29,141 nucleotides of DNA from Desulfuromonadaceae bacterium UBA5613 (GTDB lineage: Bacteria; Desulfobacterota; Desulfuromonadia; Desulfuromonadales; UBA2197), in the NCBI GenBank assembly GCA_002424625.1, contig DIKR01000034.1, forward strand, positions 1 through 29,141. Direction: 5' to 3'. A program made the position numbers and the translations under genes. Below the pieces are notes generated by a model. The model saw only the letters and a list, made by a program, of their open reading frames with translations, was not told where the DNA came from and ran no database searches. Below are positions 6,641 through 16,500 of this stretch, piece after piece; the first letter of the stretch is position 1, and each line of letters opens with the position of its first letter.

Positions 6641-8298
6641 CCAGGGAGAGCGACGTGCCGAAAAATGTGCGTACCAGCCAGACGCACCCGCTGAAAATCG
6701 ATGAACTGACTGTTCCGGGGCTCAGCGGGGTCATCGGCATGACGCTGTGTCCCGGCAAGCGGGGCGACAGCGTCTACGGCCCGCCGTGGCGGCGCGATCT
6801 GGAACGCGATCTGGCCGTGATCCGTGACTGGGCGCCGGCAGCTGTTGTCACCCTCATGGAGGAGCACGAGTTCGCCGCGTCCGGCATCCCCGAGTTCCCC
6901 GACATAATGCGTGGTGAGCCGTTTATATGGTATTTCCTGCCGATCCGCGACCTAGATGTGCCAGGCAAAGAGTTCGAAGGCAGATGGGAGCACGACGGCC
7001 TGCGCATCAAGGCGTTGCTTGCCGGCGGCCAGCGGGTGCTTTTGCACTGCCGTGGCGGACTGGGCCGCACCGGTACGGTAGCGGCCCGTCTGCTCGTCGA
7101 GTTCGGCGTCGAGCCGGAGGAAGCGATCCGTCAGGTTCGCGCCGCCCGGCCCGGCACCATCGAAACGGCCGCCCAGAAAATGCACGTGCTGAACTGTCGG
7201 CGGCGCCCATGGCGGCGCACGGCCTCCCACTATGACGGCTGCCTGCTCGGCGGCGCGGTGGGGGACGCCCTGGGTTGGCCGGTCGAGTTCAAGTCGGTCG
7301 ATGAGATTCGCTCACAGTTCGGTCCGGAAGGGATAGTTGACCCGGTTCCCAACGCGCAGGGCCTGTTCGAAATCACGGACGATACGCAGATGATCCTGTT
7401 CACCGCGGAAGGGTTGTTGCGTGCCGGCACGCGCGCCCGCCACAAGGGAATCGGCCCATCGTTTGCCTCCTGCGGTTATTACGCCTATCGGCGCTGGCTT
7501 GTTACACAGGATGAACTGAACGGCGAAGAAGTCTCCTGCGATGGCTGGCTGATGACAGTCCAGGGGCTGTATCAGCGAAGGGCGCCAGGGAGCACCTGCC
7601 TGTCGGCGTTGAAGCAGGGCCGGCGGGGCAGAATCGAGGAGCCTTTGAATAACAGTAAGGGGTGCGGGGCGGTGATGCGCATGGCCCCGGTCGGGCTGTT
7701 CATGCAGTCGCTGTATATCTGCGGCTTCCTGGACAAGGAGCAGCGGGACGAATACGCCTTCCGGACCGGCTGCGAACTGGGGGCGCTCACCCACGGGCAT
7801 CCCTCCGGCTATCTTCCGGCCGGCTGCCTGGCGTTATTGGTGGCGCGAATCATCGATGGCGAAACACTGAACGCAGCACTGGATGTGGCTGAGGCCGCCC
7901 TTGCCACCTGGCCCGGCCACGGCGAGATACTACTGGCACTGCGGGCGGCACGGCAGCTGGCAGAAGACCCGTCCGTCATGCCGTCACAGGATGCTATCGC
8001 CCGGCTCGGCGAGGGGTGGGTCGGGGAGGAGGCGTTGGCGATCGCCATTTACTGCGCCTTGGTCGCCGATGGTGATTTTGCCCGGGGCGTACGCCTGGCC
8101 GTTAACCACGGCGGCGACAGCGACAGCACCGGGGCAATTACCGGGAATATTCTTGGATCCCTGCTGGGGAAGGAGGCGATCCCGGCCCCGTGGCTTGAGC
8201 AACTGGAGTTGCGGGGCGTTATCGAGACAGTCGCTAGCGACCTGCTGGCCGGTACTCGCGAGGGAGAGGACTGGTGGCGGCGGTATCCGGGGCATTGA
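6637..8298 (+). CDS. Dual-specificity phosphatase fused to ADP-ribosylglycohydrolase
   Basis: This 553-residue protein has two enzymes in one chain. Residues about 25-185 form a dual-specificity/tyrosine-phosphatase domain with the CX5R loop in HCRGGLGRTG (137-146), containing the catalytic Cys and Arg. Residues about 199-550 form an ADP-ribosylglycohydrolase (DraG/ARH) domain: YDGCLLGGAVGDALGW, the metal-binding ITDDTQM near 246-252, GAVMRMAPVG, LTHGHPSGY, and HGGDSDSTG at 491-499 with metal-binding Asp residues. The fusion suggests consecutive steps, such as removing a phosphate from an ADP-ribose derivative and cleaving an ADP-ribosyl bond; the substrate is inferred. It is coupled to the Sel1 gene by a 4-base overlap. 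All key residues appear intact. Confidence 0.9.
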   Translation: MTRESDVPKNVRTSQTHPLKIDELTVPGLSGVIGMTLCPGKRGDSVYGPPWRRDLERDLAVIRDWAPAAVVTLMEEHEFAASGIPEFPDIMRGEPFIWYFLPIRDLDVPGKEFEGRWEHDGLRIKALLAGGQRVLLHCRGGLGRTGTVAARLLVEFGVEPEEAIRQVRAARPGTIETAAQKMHVLNCRRRPWRRTASHYDGCLLGGAVGDALGWPVEFKSVDEIRSQFGPEGIVDPVPNAQGLFEITDDTQMILFTAEGLLRAGTRARHKGIGPSFASCGYYAYRRWLVTQDELNGEEVSCDGWLMTVQGLYQRRAPGSTCLSALKQGRRGRIEEPLNNSKGCGAVMRMAPVGLFMQSLYICGFLDKEQRDEYAFRTGCELGALTHGHPSGYLPAGCLALLVARIIDGETLNAALDVAEAALATWPGHGEILLALRAARQLAEDPSVMPSQDAIARLGEGWVGEEALAIAIYCALVADGDFARGVRLAVNHGGDSDSTGAITGNILGSLLGKEAIPAPWLEQLELRGVIETVASDLLAGTREGEDWWRRYPGH

Positions 8299-8314
8299 GC
8301 GGAGGCGTTATGGC

Positions 8315-8650
8315 TTGGCAGAAGATTTTCGCTGTGGGTGTGATTGCGGGTTGATCTCCATCATGGGACGGCCGGATCAAGATGGCCATTGGTCTTTCCT
8401 GATGGTGTGTGATGAAAAGACGATGATTTCTCTGGCCGAAGAATTTCGGGCCGAGGGTTTGTATTCACGAAACTATTCGGAAAACTGGGCGGGCATCTTA
8501 GAAAAGCTGGATGACTATCCTTGGACGCGGCTTTACCCTTTGGACCCCTTTCACGACCAATTCAAGGAGCGCGCATCTGGGCGGCAGTCATGGCAAGGAA
8601 GGACCAGGCCAGGCGCCTCGAGCGGTGGGCCGAGTATTGTGGAAAATTAA
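8315..8650 (+). CDS. Small hypothetical protein, probably frameshifted near its 3' end
   Basis: I do not recognise this ORF. Read from a TTG at 8315 (GGAGG nine bases upstream) it encodes about 111 residues. The credible core includes GRPDQDGHWSFLMVCDEKT, ISLAEEFRAEGLYS and DDYPWTRLYPLDPFHDQF. An ATG at 8363 is an alternative start. After residue 85 the sequence turns into Gly/Ser/Arg-rich text (SGRQSWQGRTRPGASSGGPS) of poor quality. In the next frame, removing two bases from GCGCGC at 8569-8574 instead gives ERIWAAVMARKDQARRLERW and a stop at 8664, which looks like a natural ending. So the gene may be broken or contain a sequencing error. It follows the phosphatase/glycohydrolase gene by 16 bases. 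Confidence 0.4.
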   Translation: MAEDFRCGCDCGLISIMGRPDQDGHWSFLMVCDEKTMISLAEEFRAEGLYSRNYSENWAGILEKLDDYPWTRLYPLDPFHDQFKERASGRQSWQGRTRPGASSGGPSIVEN

Positions 8651-8711
8651 CCGGTTTTGATTGACGGATTGCTCAACGGTCTTTAATATCATCCAATAAA
8701 TCTTGTTATAT

Positions 8712-8726
8712 TGACCTTTTAGGTCA
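8712..8726. promoter_or_regulatory. Inverted repeat TGACCT-TTT-AGGTCA upstream of the nuclease/helicase operon
   Basis: A perfect 6-bp inverted repeat with a 3-base spacer lies in the AT-rich gap before the NERD-helicase gene, about 68 bases upstream of its preferred ATG. It overlaps TTGACC (8711-8716), a possible -35 box, but I find no good -10 box at 16-18 bp. It may be an operator for the defence operon; no matching regulator is identified nearby. Confidence 0.4.
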
Positions 8727-8793
8727 TATCTTGCAGTTAAATCAGGAGGGTGCCGCACTCAATGTGGCGCCCGTATGCCGTTTTTGGGGGAGA

Positions 8794-10386
8794 ATGAGCA
8801 ATACTGGTCTCTGGCCACGGGAAAAGCCACGTCCCACCGATTCCCACGCCGAACAGAAAGTCTACGAAGCGCTTTCCCGTTGCTTGCCCGACAACTGGAC
8901 GGCATGGCATTCCCTGCGCATTCGTACCAATGAAGGCTTCGAAGGGGAGGGCGATTTCGTCGTCGCCGTCCCCGGTCGCGGACTGCTGATCTTCGAAGTC
9001 AAGGGCGGCCACATCGAGCAGCGCGACGGTCGCTGGTTCCAGAACGGCCACGAGATGGAACAGGCACCGCGCGAACAGGCCCACGGCTACGCAAAGAAGC
9101 TTCACGCCCGCATCAAGGAACTCGGCTGCCAATCCGTCCCCTACGGCATCCTGACGATCTTTCCCGATATTGCCTTCGAGCGCCCTCCTGGCCAGGATGA
9201 TCTCCATGAGCTGCTTCTCGGTGAACAGGATCTCCCCTGGCTGGGCGAGGCGTTGAACGCCAAGCTCGACAGGGCATTCCCGTCCGATTACCTCGTTCCG
9301 CAGAGCAACTGGATTGGACTGCTCCATCAATTGTGGGGTGAAACCTGGATCCCGCGTGTACGGCTCGGCCATCGTGCCGCCGCCAACGCAGAAGAGCGTT
9401 ACCAACTGGACCAACGTCAGCTGGAGCTGATCGACAGTCTCACCGGCAACCGCCGGCTGGTGATCGAAGGGGTGGCCGGCTCGGGCAAGACGCTGCTGGC
9501 CCGTGAGGCGGCACTGCGCATGGCGGCCGAAGGGAGACGGGTGCGACTGCTCTGCTTCACCGACGCCCTGGCTCAGTGGTTGGCAGAGTCGGTCAAGGGG
9601 AGGGGGGTGCAGGTCGACACCGTGCCGCGCTACGCGGCAGGACTGCTGATCGAAAAAGGGGTCATTGCCTCACTCCCCGCCGATCCGGCTACTTGGGCGG
9701 AAATCTCCTTTCGTGCGGCGGCCGAGACGCCTCCCGAAGGAGAGAAGCGGCCGGAAGTGCTGATTGTCGACGAGGCGCAGGATTTGGCCGAGAGTGATTG
9801 GCTGTTGGTCGAGGAACTGGCGCGTGATGCCCGCACCTGGATCTTTCATGACCCGACGCAGTCCTTCTGGAGTGACCGCAGGCTGCCTGACTGGTTGGAG
9901 TGCTGGCCGAACTACCGGCTGTATAAATGCTACCGCTGCCCGGAGCCAATCCTGGAGTTTTCCAAAATGCTTGCCGGAGCTGCGTACGATACTGATGTCG
10001 TCGAGAAAGGCCTGGCCGACCAAGTGATCGGGGTCGTCGAATGTCCATCGGAATCGTCTGTATCGGCCAAGGTGGAGAATGAGATTCGCAAATTCTGTGG
10101 TCAGGGTTTTAGACCAGAAGATATTGCCGTCCTATCCTTGCGCGGACAGACGGCTGGAGGCTTCGCTATGGTTAACAGAATCGGCAGCTTCCCAGTGGTG
10201 CGGGCCGACTCACCGGAGATCGATTCGCACGTGGTGGCGGATACCTTTTTGCGCTTCAAGGGTCTGGAGCGGCCGGCGGTGATCGTGACGGATATGGGGA
10301 AGGTGACGGATCGCTTTGATGTGCGTCTATACATTGCTCTGACACGAGCGTTGGATGTAGTGCGGGTGGTCAGTCTTAAAGTTTGA
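8794..10386 (+). CDS. NERD nuclease domain/UvrD-like helicase
   Basis: The ATG at 8794 follows GGGGGAG and gives 530 residues. A TTG at 8731 or GTG at 8764 would extend the N-terminus. Residues about 18-120 form a NERD domain, a restriction-endonuclease-like fold, with Asp54 in GEGDFVV and the ELK-type FEVKGG (Glu68, Lys70). A superfamily 1 helicase follows: Walker A GVAGSGKT (226-233), Walker B LIVDEAQD (Asp326-Glu327), RFKGLERPAVIV and the C-terminal YIALTRAL motif VI. This joins DNA cleavage to ATP-driven unwinding, as in many anti-phage proteins. It opens the run of four genes reaching 16636, being 21 bases before the next. It follows a gap with a candidate operator, so transcription probably starts here. 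Cleavage activity is inferred from conserved residues. Confidence 0.85.
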   Translation: MSNTGLWPREKPRPTDSHAEQKVYEALSRCLPDNWTAWHSLRIRTNEGFEGEGDFVVAVPGRGLLIFEVKGGHIEQRDGRWFQNGHEMEQAPREQAHGYAKKLHARIKELGCQSVPYGILTIFPDIAFERPPGQDDLHELLLGEQDLPWLGEALNAKLDRAFPSDYLVPQSNWIGLLHQLWGETWIPRVRLGHRAAANAEERYQLDQRQLELIDSLTGNRRLVIEGVAGSGKTLLAREAALRMAAEGRRVRLLCFTDALAQWLAESVKGRGVQVDTVPRYAAGLLIEKGVIASLPADPATWAEISFRAAAETPPEGEKRPEVLIVDEAQDLAESDWLLVEELARDARTWIFHDPTQSFWSDRRLPDWLECWPNYRLYKCYRCPEPILEFSKMLAGAAYDTDVVEKGLADQVIGVVECPSESSVSAKVENEIRKFCGQGFRPEDIAVLSLRGQTAGGFAMVNRIGSFPVVRADSPEIDSHVVADTFLRFKGLERPAVIVTDMGKVTDRFDVRLYIALTRALDVVRVVSLKV

Positions 10387-10407
10387 TTTGGTGATGGTGC
10401 ACTTGCG

Positions 10408-11661
10408 ATGTCCATAAAGCCCGCTCTTGGATGGATTCAGTTCTCCCGTGAAGCCTTGCGTCAGGCTGAGGCGACCTTGTTCTCAGAGGAGCAGGGCGTC
10501 CGTGACGAGATCGGCTTTCTTCTCCTGCATCAGGGATACGCCAATCGTTTCTTCCCCGGGACATCAGTGCTGCAGACCCGTCTGCGCTACATCCTCTTCA
10601 TCCCCTGGATGTATCAGCGCATCATGAAAGAGGCTCACAAGGTCTCTCCCAATGAGCTGCTTGTACGCGAGGAGATGCGCCTGATAGAGCGGCTCAAGAA
10701 GCATTATCAGACGGCTGAGACCTCGGACGACTCGAGCGGGATCATCGGCGGGCGCGCTCATGCCCAGAAGCGTCTCACGTCGCAGCCTTCCAGCATGATC
10801 TACTGGAGTGCTCTGGGGCATTGGGGACTCCTCAGAGCGGGGCCTAGCAATGTTCTTCCCTCCCGCAATCACATCCACCGTGTTCTGAGGCATCGGCAAG
10901 CCCACACCCGACTCCATCTGGATGACGATGGGCAGCCGTTGATGGAGGATTCGCCGCCTTTTGTCGCACTCCCGCCTCCGCCTGAGGATTGGGAAAATAT
11001 TTCAGCCCCTTTGAGTTTCGCTTTGTCCGACGATACGCGGGACGAGCGCGGTTTCCTCGTGCGCCATCTGGCTTCGGTCATGAGGGCTGACGGGGAGCAA
11101 TCGCTGTTGGCCCGCATGGCGGAGAATCTTTTCGACCCTGTCTCCTGCAATTTCCCATGGGATCAGAAAGCGTTCCAGCTCGCCGATGCGGCGGACAGAC
11201 GCGCACTTGAGCGAGCTCGTCAGGCTGCCTCTCTGGCCGCCATTGGCCGTGCTGTCTATGCCGCATTGGTCGAGGAATTGCGCGAGGCTGACGGACAGCA
11301 GACGGAAGATATCCATCGCAGCAACCTCAAGGTGGTTATGGGGGAACATGTCAAGGCCGCCTTGGGTTTGGATGTGCCAGCCATCGTGACAGACTGCCCT
11401 GGGATCGATCCGCAGATTCTTAATATTTTGGAGCAAACCCGCTCCTGGCTGGAGCGGGACGAGAATCCAATGGCACTCAGGGAGGTTTACTCTCACGCTG
11501 AAATCCGACGCAAAGGAGCACGGGCCAGGCTGGCGGACACCCTGGGGGGACGCCGTCGCCGCGAAGAGTGGCTCCCCGAACAACATGCCAAGGCTTACCC
11601 GCTTGAATATCGTTGGCGCAACGTCCGAAGGTTGCTCATGGATCTGAGGGGTGAGGGATGA
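10408..11661 (+). CDS. DUF6361-like protein of unknown function
   Basis: This 417-residue protein resembles the DUF6361 family. It has the opening LGWIQFSREALRQAEATLF, then GYANRFFPGTSVLQTRLRY and ILFIPWMYQ near residues 40-75. I know no function for the family. The rest is mostly helical, with a proline-rich stretch (VALPPPPEDW) around residue 190 and a basic C-terminal end. No catalytic motif, membrane segment or signal peptide is visible. It lies 21 bases after the NERD helicase and overlaps the phospholipase-D gene by 4 bases (ATGA), so it is part of the same operon. A structural or substrate-recognition role for the nuclease/helicase module is possible but not shown. The ribosome binding site is poor, which fits translational coupling. 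Confidence 0.7.
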   Translation: MSIKPALGWIQFSREALRQAEATLFSEEQGVRDEIGFLLLHQGYANRFFPGTSVLQTRLRYILFIPWMYQRIMKEAHKVSPNELLVREEMRLIERLKKHYQTAETSDDSSGIIGGRAHAQKRLTSQPSSMIYWSALGHWGLLRAGPSNVLPSRNHIHRVLRHRQAHTRLHLDDDGQPLMEDSPPFVALPPPPEDWENISAPLSFALSDDTRDERGFLVRHLASVMRADGEQSLLARMAENLFDPVSCNFPWDQKAFQLADAADRRALERARQAASLAAIGRAVYAALVEELREADGQQTEDIHRSNLKVVMGEHVKAALGLDVPAIVTDCPGIDPQILNILEQTRSWLERDENPMALREVYSHAEIRRKGARARLADTLGGRRRREEWLPEQHAKAYPLEYRWRNVRRLLMDLRGEG

Positions 11662-13517
11662 GCGGGCGTCACTGGCAGGGTCTGTCGCTTCTGGATGTTC
11701 TCAGGCCGGAATTGGGCATGAGGGCTTCCTGCGCCGTCCTGACCAGCTATTCGGTTGATCTTGTCGCGCTTGTGGCATCTCTGCTGGCCCTTGGCGGTCT
11801 TGATGACGATCGGGGATCGGGGAGCAAGGTCGATCTGGCACAGGCGGTGGAGCAGTTACGTGGACGGTTCAGGGTCATTGCGCAGTCCGGGCGGGTTCAG
11901 GCTCCGGCAAAAAGCCCCAAGATTCTCGCACTGATGGACCAGTTCCTGAGGGAAGTGCAATCCGATGAGCAGGTCGGCTCGTGGCATCCGAAGCTGGCAC
12001 TCGTCCGCTACGAGCCTGTTGCTGTTGACGCAGCGCTGGTTAGCCCCGCGAACAATTGGCGGTTCTGGATCAGTAGCCGAAACCTTACCCGAGATATGTC
12101 CTGGGATGCGGGCCTGCTGCTCACCGGAAAGGCGGAAGGATCGGGTAAGGTTCTGCCGGGTATTCGTTCCGCCGCAGAGATTCTGCTCGAGAGGGCGCAG
12201 CTTGAGCTGCCGTATCCCGCTCTGCTGCGTGAACTTGAGACGCTCCGGTGGCTGGCTCCGGACGGTATGGACGTTGAGGATTTTGAATTGATGCTCCCTG
12301 AGTCTGGTGGACGAGGGCTCCCTGAACCACCTCGCGACATACACGATGTGATGGTCGTTAGCCCGTTTCTGGATCCGCAGACAGTCGAAGCACTCGGAGC
12401 TTGGGGGACAGAGGGAACCCGGCGCCGTCTGCTCTCGATCGGAGAACAGTTGCAAATGGTTGCAACGAGAAAGCCGCGGGCACTGGATGGCTTTGAGATC
12501 CTCGGCGCCCTCGATGCTCCGGAAACTGGTGCGGAGTTGTGCGGAGCGCAAGAGGCTGAGGCAAGCCAGGAAATTATTGAGGACACTAGTGAGCAAGAGC
12601 TTGAAGGACAGGGGCTTCATGCCAAGCTGATTCTGGTGCGCCATGGTGCTGGGCAGACTCTGTGGTTGGGAAGCGCCAACGCGACAGCAAGAGGATGGAA
12701 AGGGCCGAACTACGAGGCTGTGGCCAGGCTGCGTGTGCCGCTTTCGGTTTTTCAGGGGCTAGAGACCCTGATGGATATGGGGCGACCATTCAAGGTGGAA
12801 TCTGGCATGGCTCCTGTGGAGGAGCCGGAGACACGCCGGGAGCTAGAACGGGCACGAAACCAGGTAGCGAACCGCTGGCAGGTCATTCATCGGGTCGAAG
12901 CAGGCGGATCGAAGCTGGCCACAACAGTTCCTCCCCACCCGGATCATGCAGCGATCGACCTCTCTGTCGGGCTTCTCGGCCATCCGCTTATGAAGTGGGA
13001 GCGCAGTCAGTTGGAGTTGTCGATCGGTTCTTTCCCTGTTTCTGAACTGACTGAGCTGGTACGAATCCGTCTTGCGTATGGTGAGGATCAAATGGAGTGG
13101 CTGCAGCGTGCTCCCCTTGATCCTCCCCCGAGCGTCGAGCGGGATCGCCAAGCCATCGCTCGCCATCTGGACGCTCGGATCTTTCTACTCTGGATTCGGT
13201 CACTGCTCGAACAGGGAGAAGTTTTTGAGGGTGGGGGAGATTGGTGGAACGAGGCTCCGGACCGTGCAAAGGGAAGGGGTGGGCGACAGAGGGCCGTCGG
13301 GTGGGCTCCGACATTGGAGGATGTACTTAGAACTTGGACAAGGAGTCCGGAAACCCTAATCGATGCGGACAATAAAATACGCCACTACCTGAAGATCATG
13401 AACGAAATGGACCCCTCCCATCGTTCCGTTGAGGAACGGGAGACTCTCGCCGAGTTCTGGAAGGTCTGGCAGATTCTCGCTGCGGAATTCATTCCCGCCC
13501 GGGAGAGCGCGTCTTGA
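11658..13517 (+). CDS. Phospholipase D-like (PLD) nuclease family protein
   Basis: This 619-residue protein carries two HxK motifs. The first is WHPKLALVRY (His110, Lys112), followed about 30 residues later by WISSRNLTRD. The second is LHAKLILVRH (His321, Lys323), followed by LWLGSANATARGW with Asn341. Paired motifs of this kind form the active site of PLD-superfamily nucleases and phosphodiesterases. The first motif lacks the usual downstream Asp at its normal spacing, so one half may be degenerate. The C-terminal 250 residues have no recognised domain. It overlaps the DUF6361 gene by 4 bases and the helicase gene by 4 bases. PLD proteins of this type partner with helicases in DISARM and other defence systems, where they are proposed nucleases. 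Nuclease function here is inferred. Confidence 0.82.
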   Translation: MSGRHWQGLSLLDVLRPELGMRASCAVLTSYSVDLVALVASLLALGGLDDDRGSGSKVDLAQAVEQLRGRFRVIAQSGRVQAPAKSPKILALMDQFLREVQSDEQVGSWHPKLALVRYEPVAVDAALVSPANNWRFWISSRNLTRDMSWDAGLLLTGKAEGSGKVLPGIRSAAEILLERAQLELPYPALLRELETLRWLAPDGMDVEDFELMLPESGGRGLPEPPRDIHDVMVVSPFLDPQTVEALGAWGTEGTRRRLLSIGEQLQMVATRKPRALDGFEILGALDAPETGAELCGAQEAEASQEIIEDTSEQELEGQGLHAKLILVRHGAGQTLWLGSANATARGWKGPNYEAVARLRVPLSVFQGLETLMDMGRPFKVESGMAPVEEPETRRELERARNQVANRWQVIHRVEAGGSKLATTVPPHPDHAAIDLSVGLLGHPLMKWERSQLELSIGSFPVSELTELVRIRLAYGEDQMEWLQRAPLDPPPSVERDRQAIARHLDARIFLLWIRSLLEQGEVFEGGGDWWNEAPDRAKGRGGRQRAVGWAPTLEDVLRTWTRSPETLIDADNKIRHYLKIMNEMDPSHRSVEERETLAEFWKVWQILAAEFIPARESAS

Positions 13518-16500
13518 CCGAGCCAAAGCCCTTTCAGAAGAAAACGATCGCCGCCGCGCTGAAAGCGTTGCGTGACCATGCGGGCACCCGCCGTTTCCTG
13601 GTGGCCGACGAGGTTGGGCTCGGTAAGACCGTGGTGGCTCAGCACGTCATCCTAAATATGATGAATGAGCTGCGACGGCGTCCGCTTGTGGTCTTCTACG
13701 TCTGCAGCAGTCTCTCTATCGCCGCGCAGAATAGGCGCAAGTTGCTCGAAGTTCTGCCAGCGCGGGAGAGGGCGAAGGCGGAATGCCAGATCGACCGGTT
13801 GACCTTGTTGCCGGCCTTCGATAGGCCATCCCACCCCCGCCTGAACCTCTACACGCTGACGCCGGACACGTCGATCCCGGAACGAGGAGGCAGGCGGCGT
13901 GATGGCAGAGCGCCGGAGCGGGCTCTCATCCATGTGCTTGTCGAGCAAACGTGGCCTGAGTTTTTCAGCATGTATGGCATGCCTGCAAACTTTTTCCAGT
14001 GTAATGCGGGAAATGCAAGTTGGCCCGGCTACATTGAGAGGGAGAGGCAGCGTCTCGCGCGCATGAAGGCGAGAGACACGAGAGACATAAGCCGTTTGCT
14101 AACGGCCTTTCGTGACTCGGTGCGGCGGCAGCTCAAACTCCAGCCGCGCGAGTGGGTATGCAAAAGACTTTGTGCCATTCCGCAGCCTCTAGAAATTATC
14201 GCAAACCTACGCAGCGCTTTGGCCGCCTGCGCCATCGATCAGGTTCATCCCGACTTGGTCATCTTCGACGAGTTTCAGCGTTTTCAGGATCTGCTCGATG
14301 AACAGATCGATGAGGCGGCTTCAAGGGTGATTGAGGGGTTACAGGGAACTGGAGACGCCGACTCACACGCCCTGATGCTGCTCTCTGCAACCCCCTACCG
14401 GCTTTTCTCCCGGCGTCACGAGGATGATACAGAGCAGTCACATCACAGTGAGTTTTTCAAGCTGCTCGGATTCCTCAGCGGCAACGGCGAGCGTGGGAAG
14501 CGCATCCGCAATGAGTGTCGGGAGGCGTTTACAGCCCTGGAACTGTCAATTCGTCGCGGCGAGCTTGATTCAGAGTCGGCGCAGTGCGCCCGGAAAAGAA
14601 TTCAGAGTCTGCTACGTCCTCTGATGTCTCGCACGGAACGGGCCTCTCATGATCACGGCTGGGACAACGCGCGAACCGAATCCCTTTCGGCTGACCTGCA
14701 CCCCTCCGAACTGGGCATTTTCAAGCAGTTTGCAAACAGTCTCAAGGATGACCACCGACCTCATGCTGTGCCCTACTGGACCTCGATACCGCTGCCGATG
14801 CAGACCATGGGGGGGCGCTACGTGGTCCGCAAGGATGCCATACCAGCGCGCTCAGAGGGGATTCAGGCTCTGAATGCCCAGCAGCGTGATCGGTTTGAAC
14901 TCCCTGCCGAGCCTTGGGCACATCCCCGACTGAGATCACTGCTGGAGCACTTCCCGCTAGAGCGCCTGGCGCTTCCTTGGCTGCCGCCCTCTCTCCCTTG
15001 GTGGGAGCTAGACGGCCAATGGAGGGGGCATGATCGTCAGGGGCTCGGCAAGGTCCTTGTTTTCAGCCGGTTCCGCGCCGTCCCGCAAGCGGTTGCCTCT
15101 CTGATCAGTTACACGCTGGAAAGCAGGTTGCTGGGTCGCTCATCCCGTTCACGCGTTAGTCTGCAATATCAGGACGTCACCAAGCGTCGTTCCCTGACGG
15201 CTACCGGCGAGCGTTACCCGCTCCTGGCTCTGTTTCACCCGTCCCCTTTGATCTGCGCCTGCACCGACCCGTTGGTTGCCGCCAGTAAATCACTTGAAGA
15301 AGTGCGTGAATCTGTCAGCAGGCAGCTTAGGGGGGCGTTGAATAATTTGGGGATCGCCATCTCGAGTGGAGATGGACCGGTCAGACCTGTCTGGAGACTG
15401 CTGTCTGCTCTAGAGGAAAGGGCTGGTCATTGGGCGAGAATATATCCGGCCTGGGTGCTCGTCCACCAGGAAAGCCGCCGGACAGGGGCTGAAGAAGTGG
15501 AGATAGGCCGCGGAATGATCCCGCTTCTTGAGCGCTGGCACCAGGCGCGCCTTGAAACGGATCTGGTCACGTTGAGCGAATTGGAAGTCGATCGCTTGGT
15601 TGACTTCGCCCTATCGTCTCCCGGGGTGGTGGTCGGTAGAGCCCTGCGACGCCACTGGCCCGAGGCTCTTGAGGGTGAAAATTACTATCACACGTTGCAA
15701 GTTGCCTGGAACGGGCTCCGGACCTACCTTGACCAGCGTTGGTTTGTGATGCTGCTGAGCGGCGATGAGGAGCGAACACCCTATCCGGACGCGTTGCAGA
15801 GAGCGGTGTTGCAGGGCAATCTTGAGGCTGTGCTCGACGAGCATCTCTGGATCACGCGCAAGCTATCCGGGCTCGAAGGGGAGCGGCTGGCAAACGAGTT
15901 GCGTAGCGGCCTCAGTCTACGTACTAGCCCGTTCAAACTTCATACCCCGGAAGCTGATTTCCGGGCCGAGTCCCGAGATGGCAGCGATGATTTCAATCTC
16001 CGCTGCCATGTGGCAATGCCATTCACCGAGGCGCGTTTGGTGACCATTCGAGAGGATGGCAGCGAAGAGGACCACGGTCTGCGTACCGACGAATTACGCC
16101 GGGCATTTAATACGCCCTTCTGGCCGCATATTTTAACCACCACATCGGTGGGGCAGGAGGGGCTTGATTTCCACGTTTGGTGCAGCCAACTGGTGCATTG
16201 GGATCTATGCGGTAATCCAATGGATCTGGAGCAGCGCGAGGGACGCATCCAACGGTTTGGGGGGCTGGCAATCAGGCAGGCGATTGCCCGCGAATTGGGG
16301 GAAGACGTGCTCTCAGAGCCCGTTTCAGGTGAGCGCGCCAGCCCGTGGAAAATGCTGGAAAGGCTTGCGGATAGCCGTCTGGCGGATCCATCCGGCCTCC
16401 GTCCATGGTGGGTTTGCACGGATGCGGCGATTAGGCGTTACGTATTTGACGTGCCTGGGAGCGAACAGCGTCAAAGGTTTGCTTGGATGAAGGAGCAGCG

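Noticed and set aside
7883..8314. Upstream extension of the small ORF at 8315 into the glycohydrolase gene
   Set aside because: This part overlaps the conserved HGGDSDSTG-coding region in another frame; only the part after 8298 looks protein-like.
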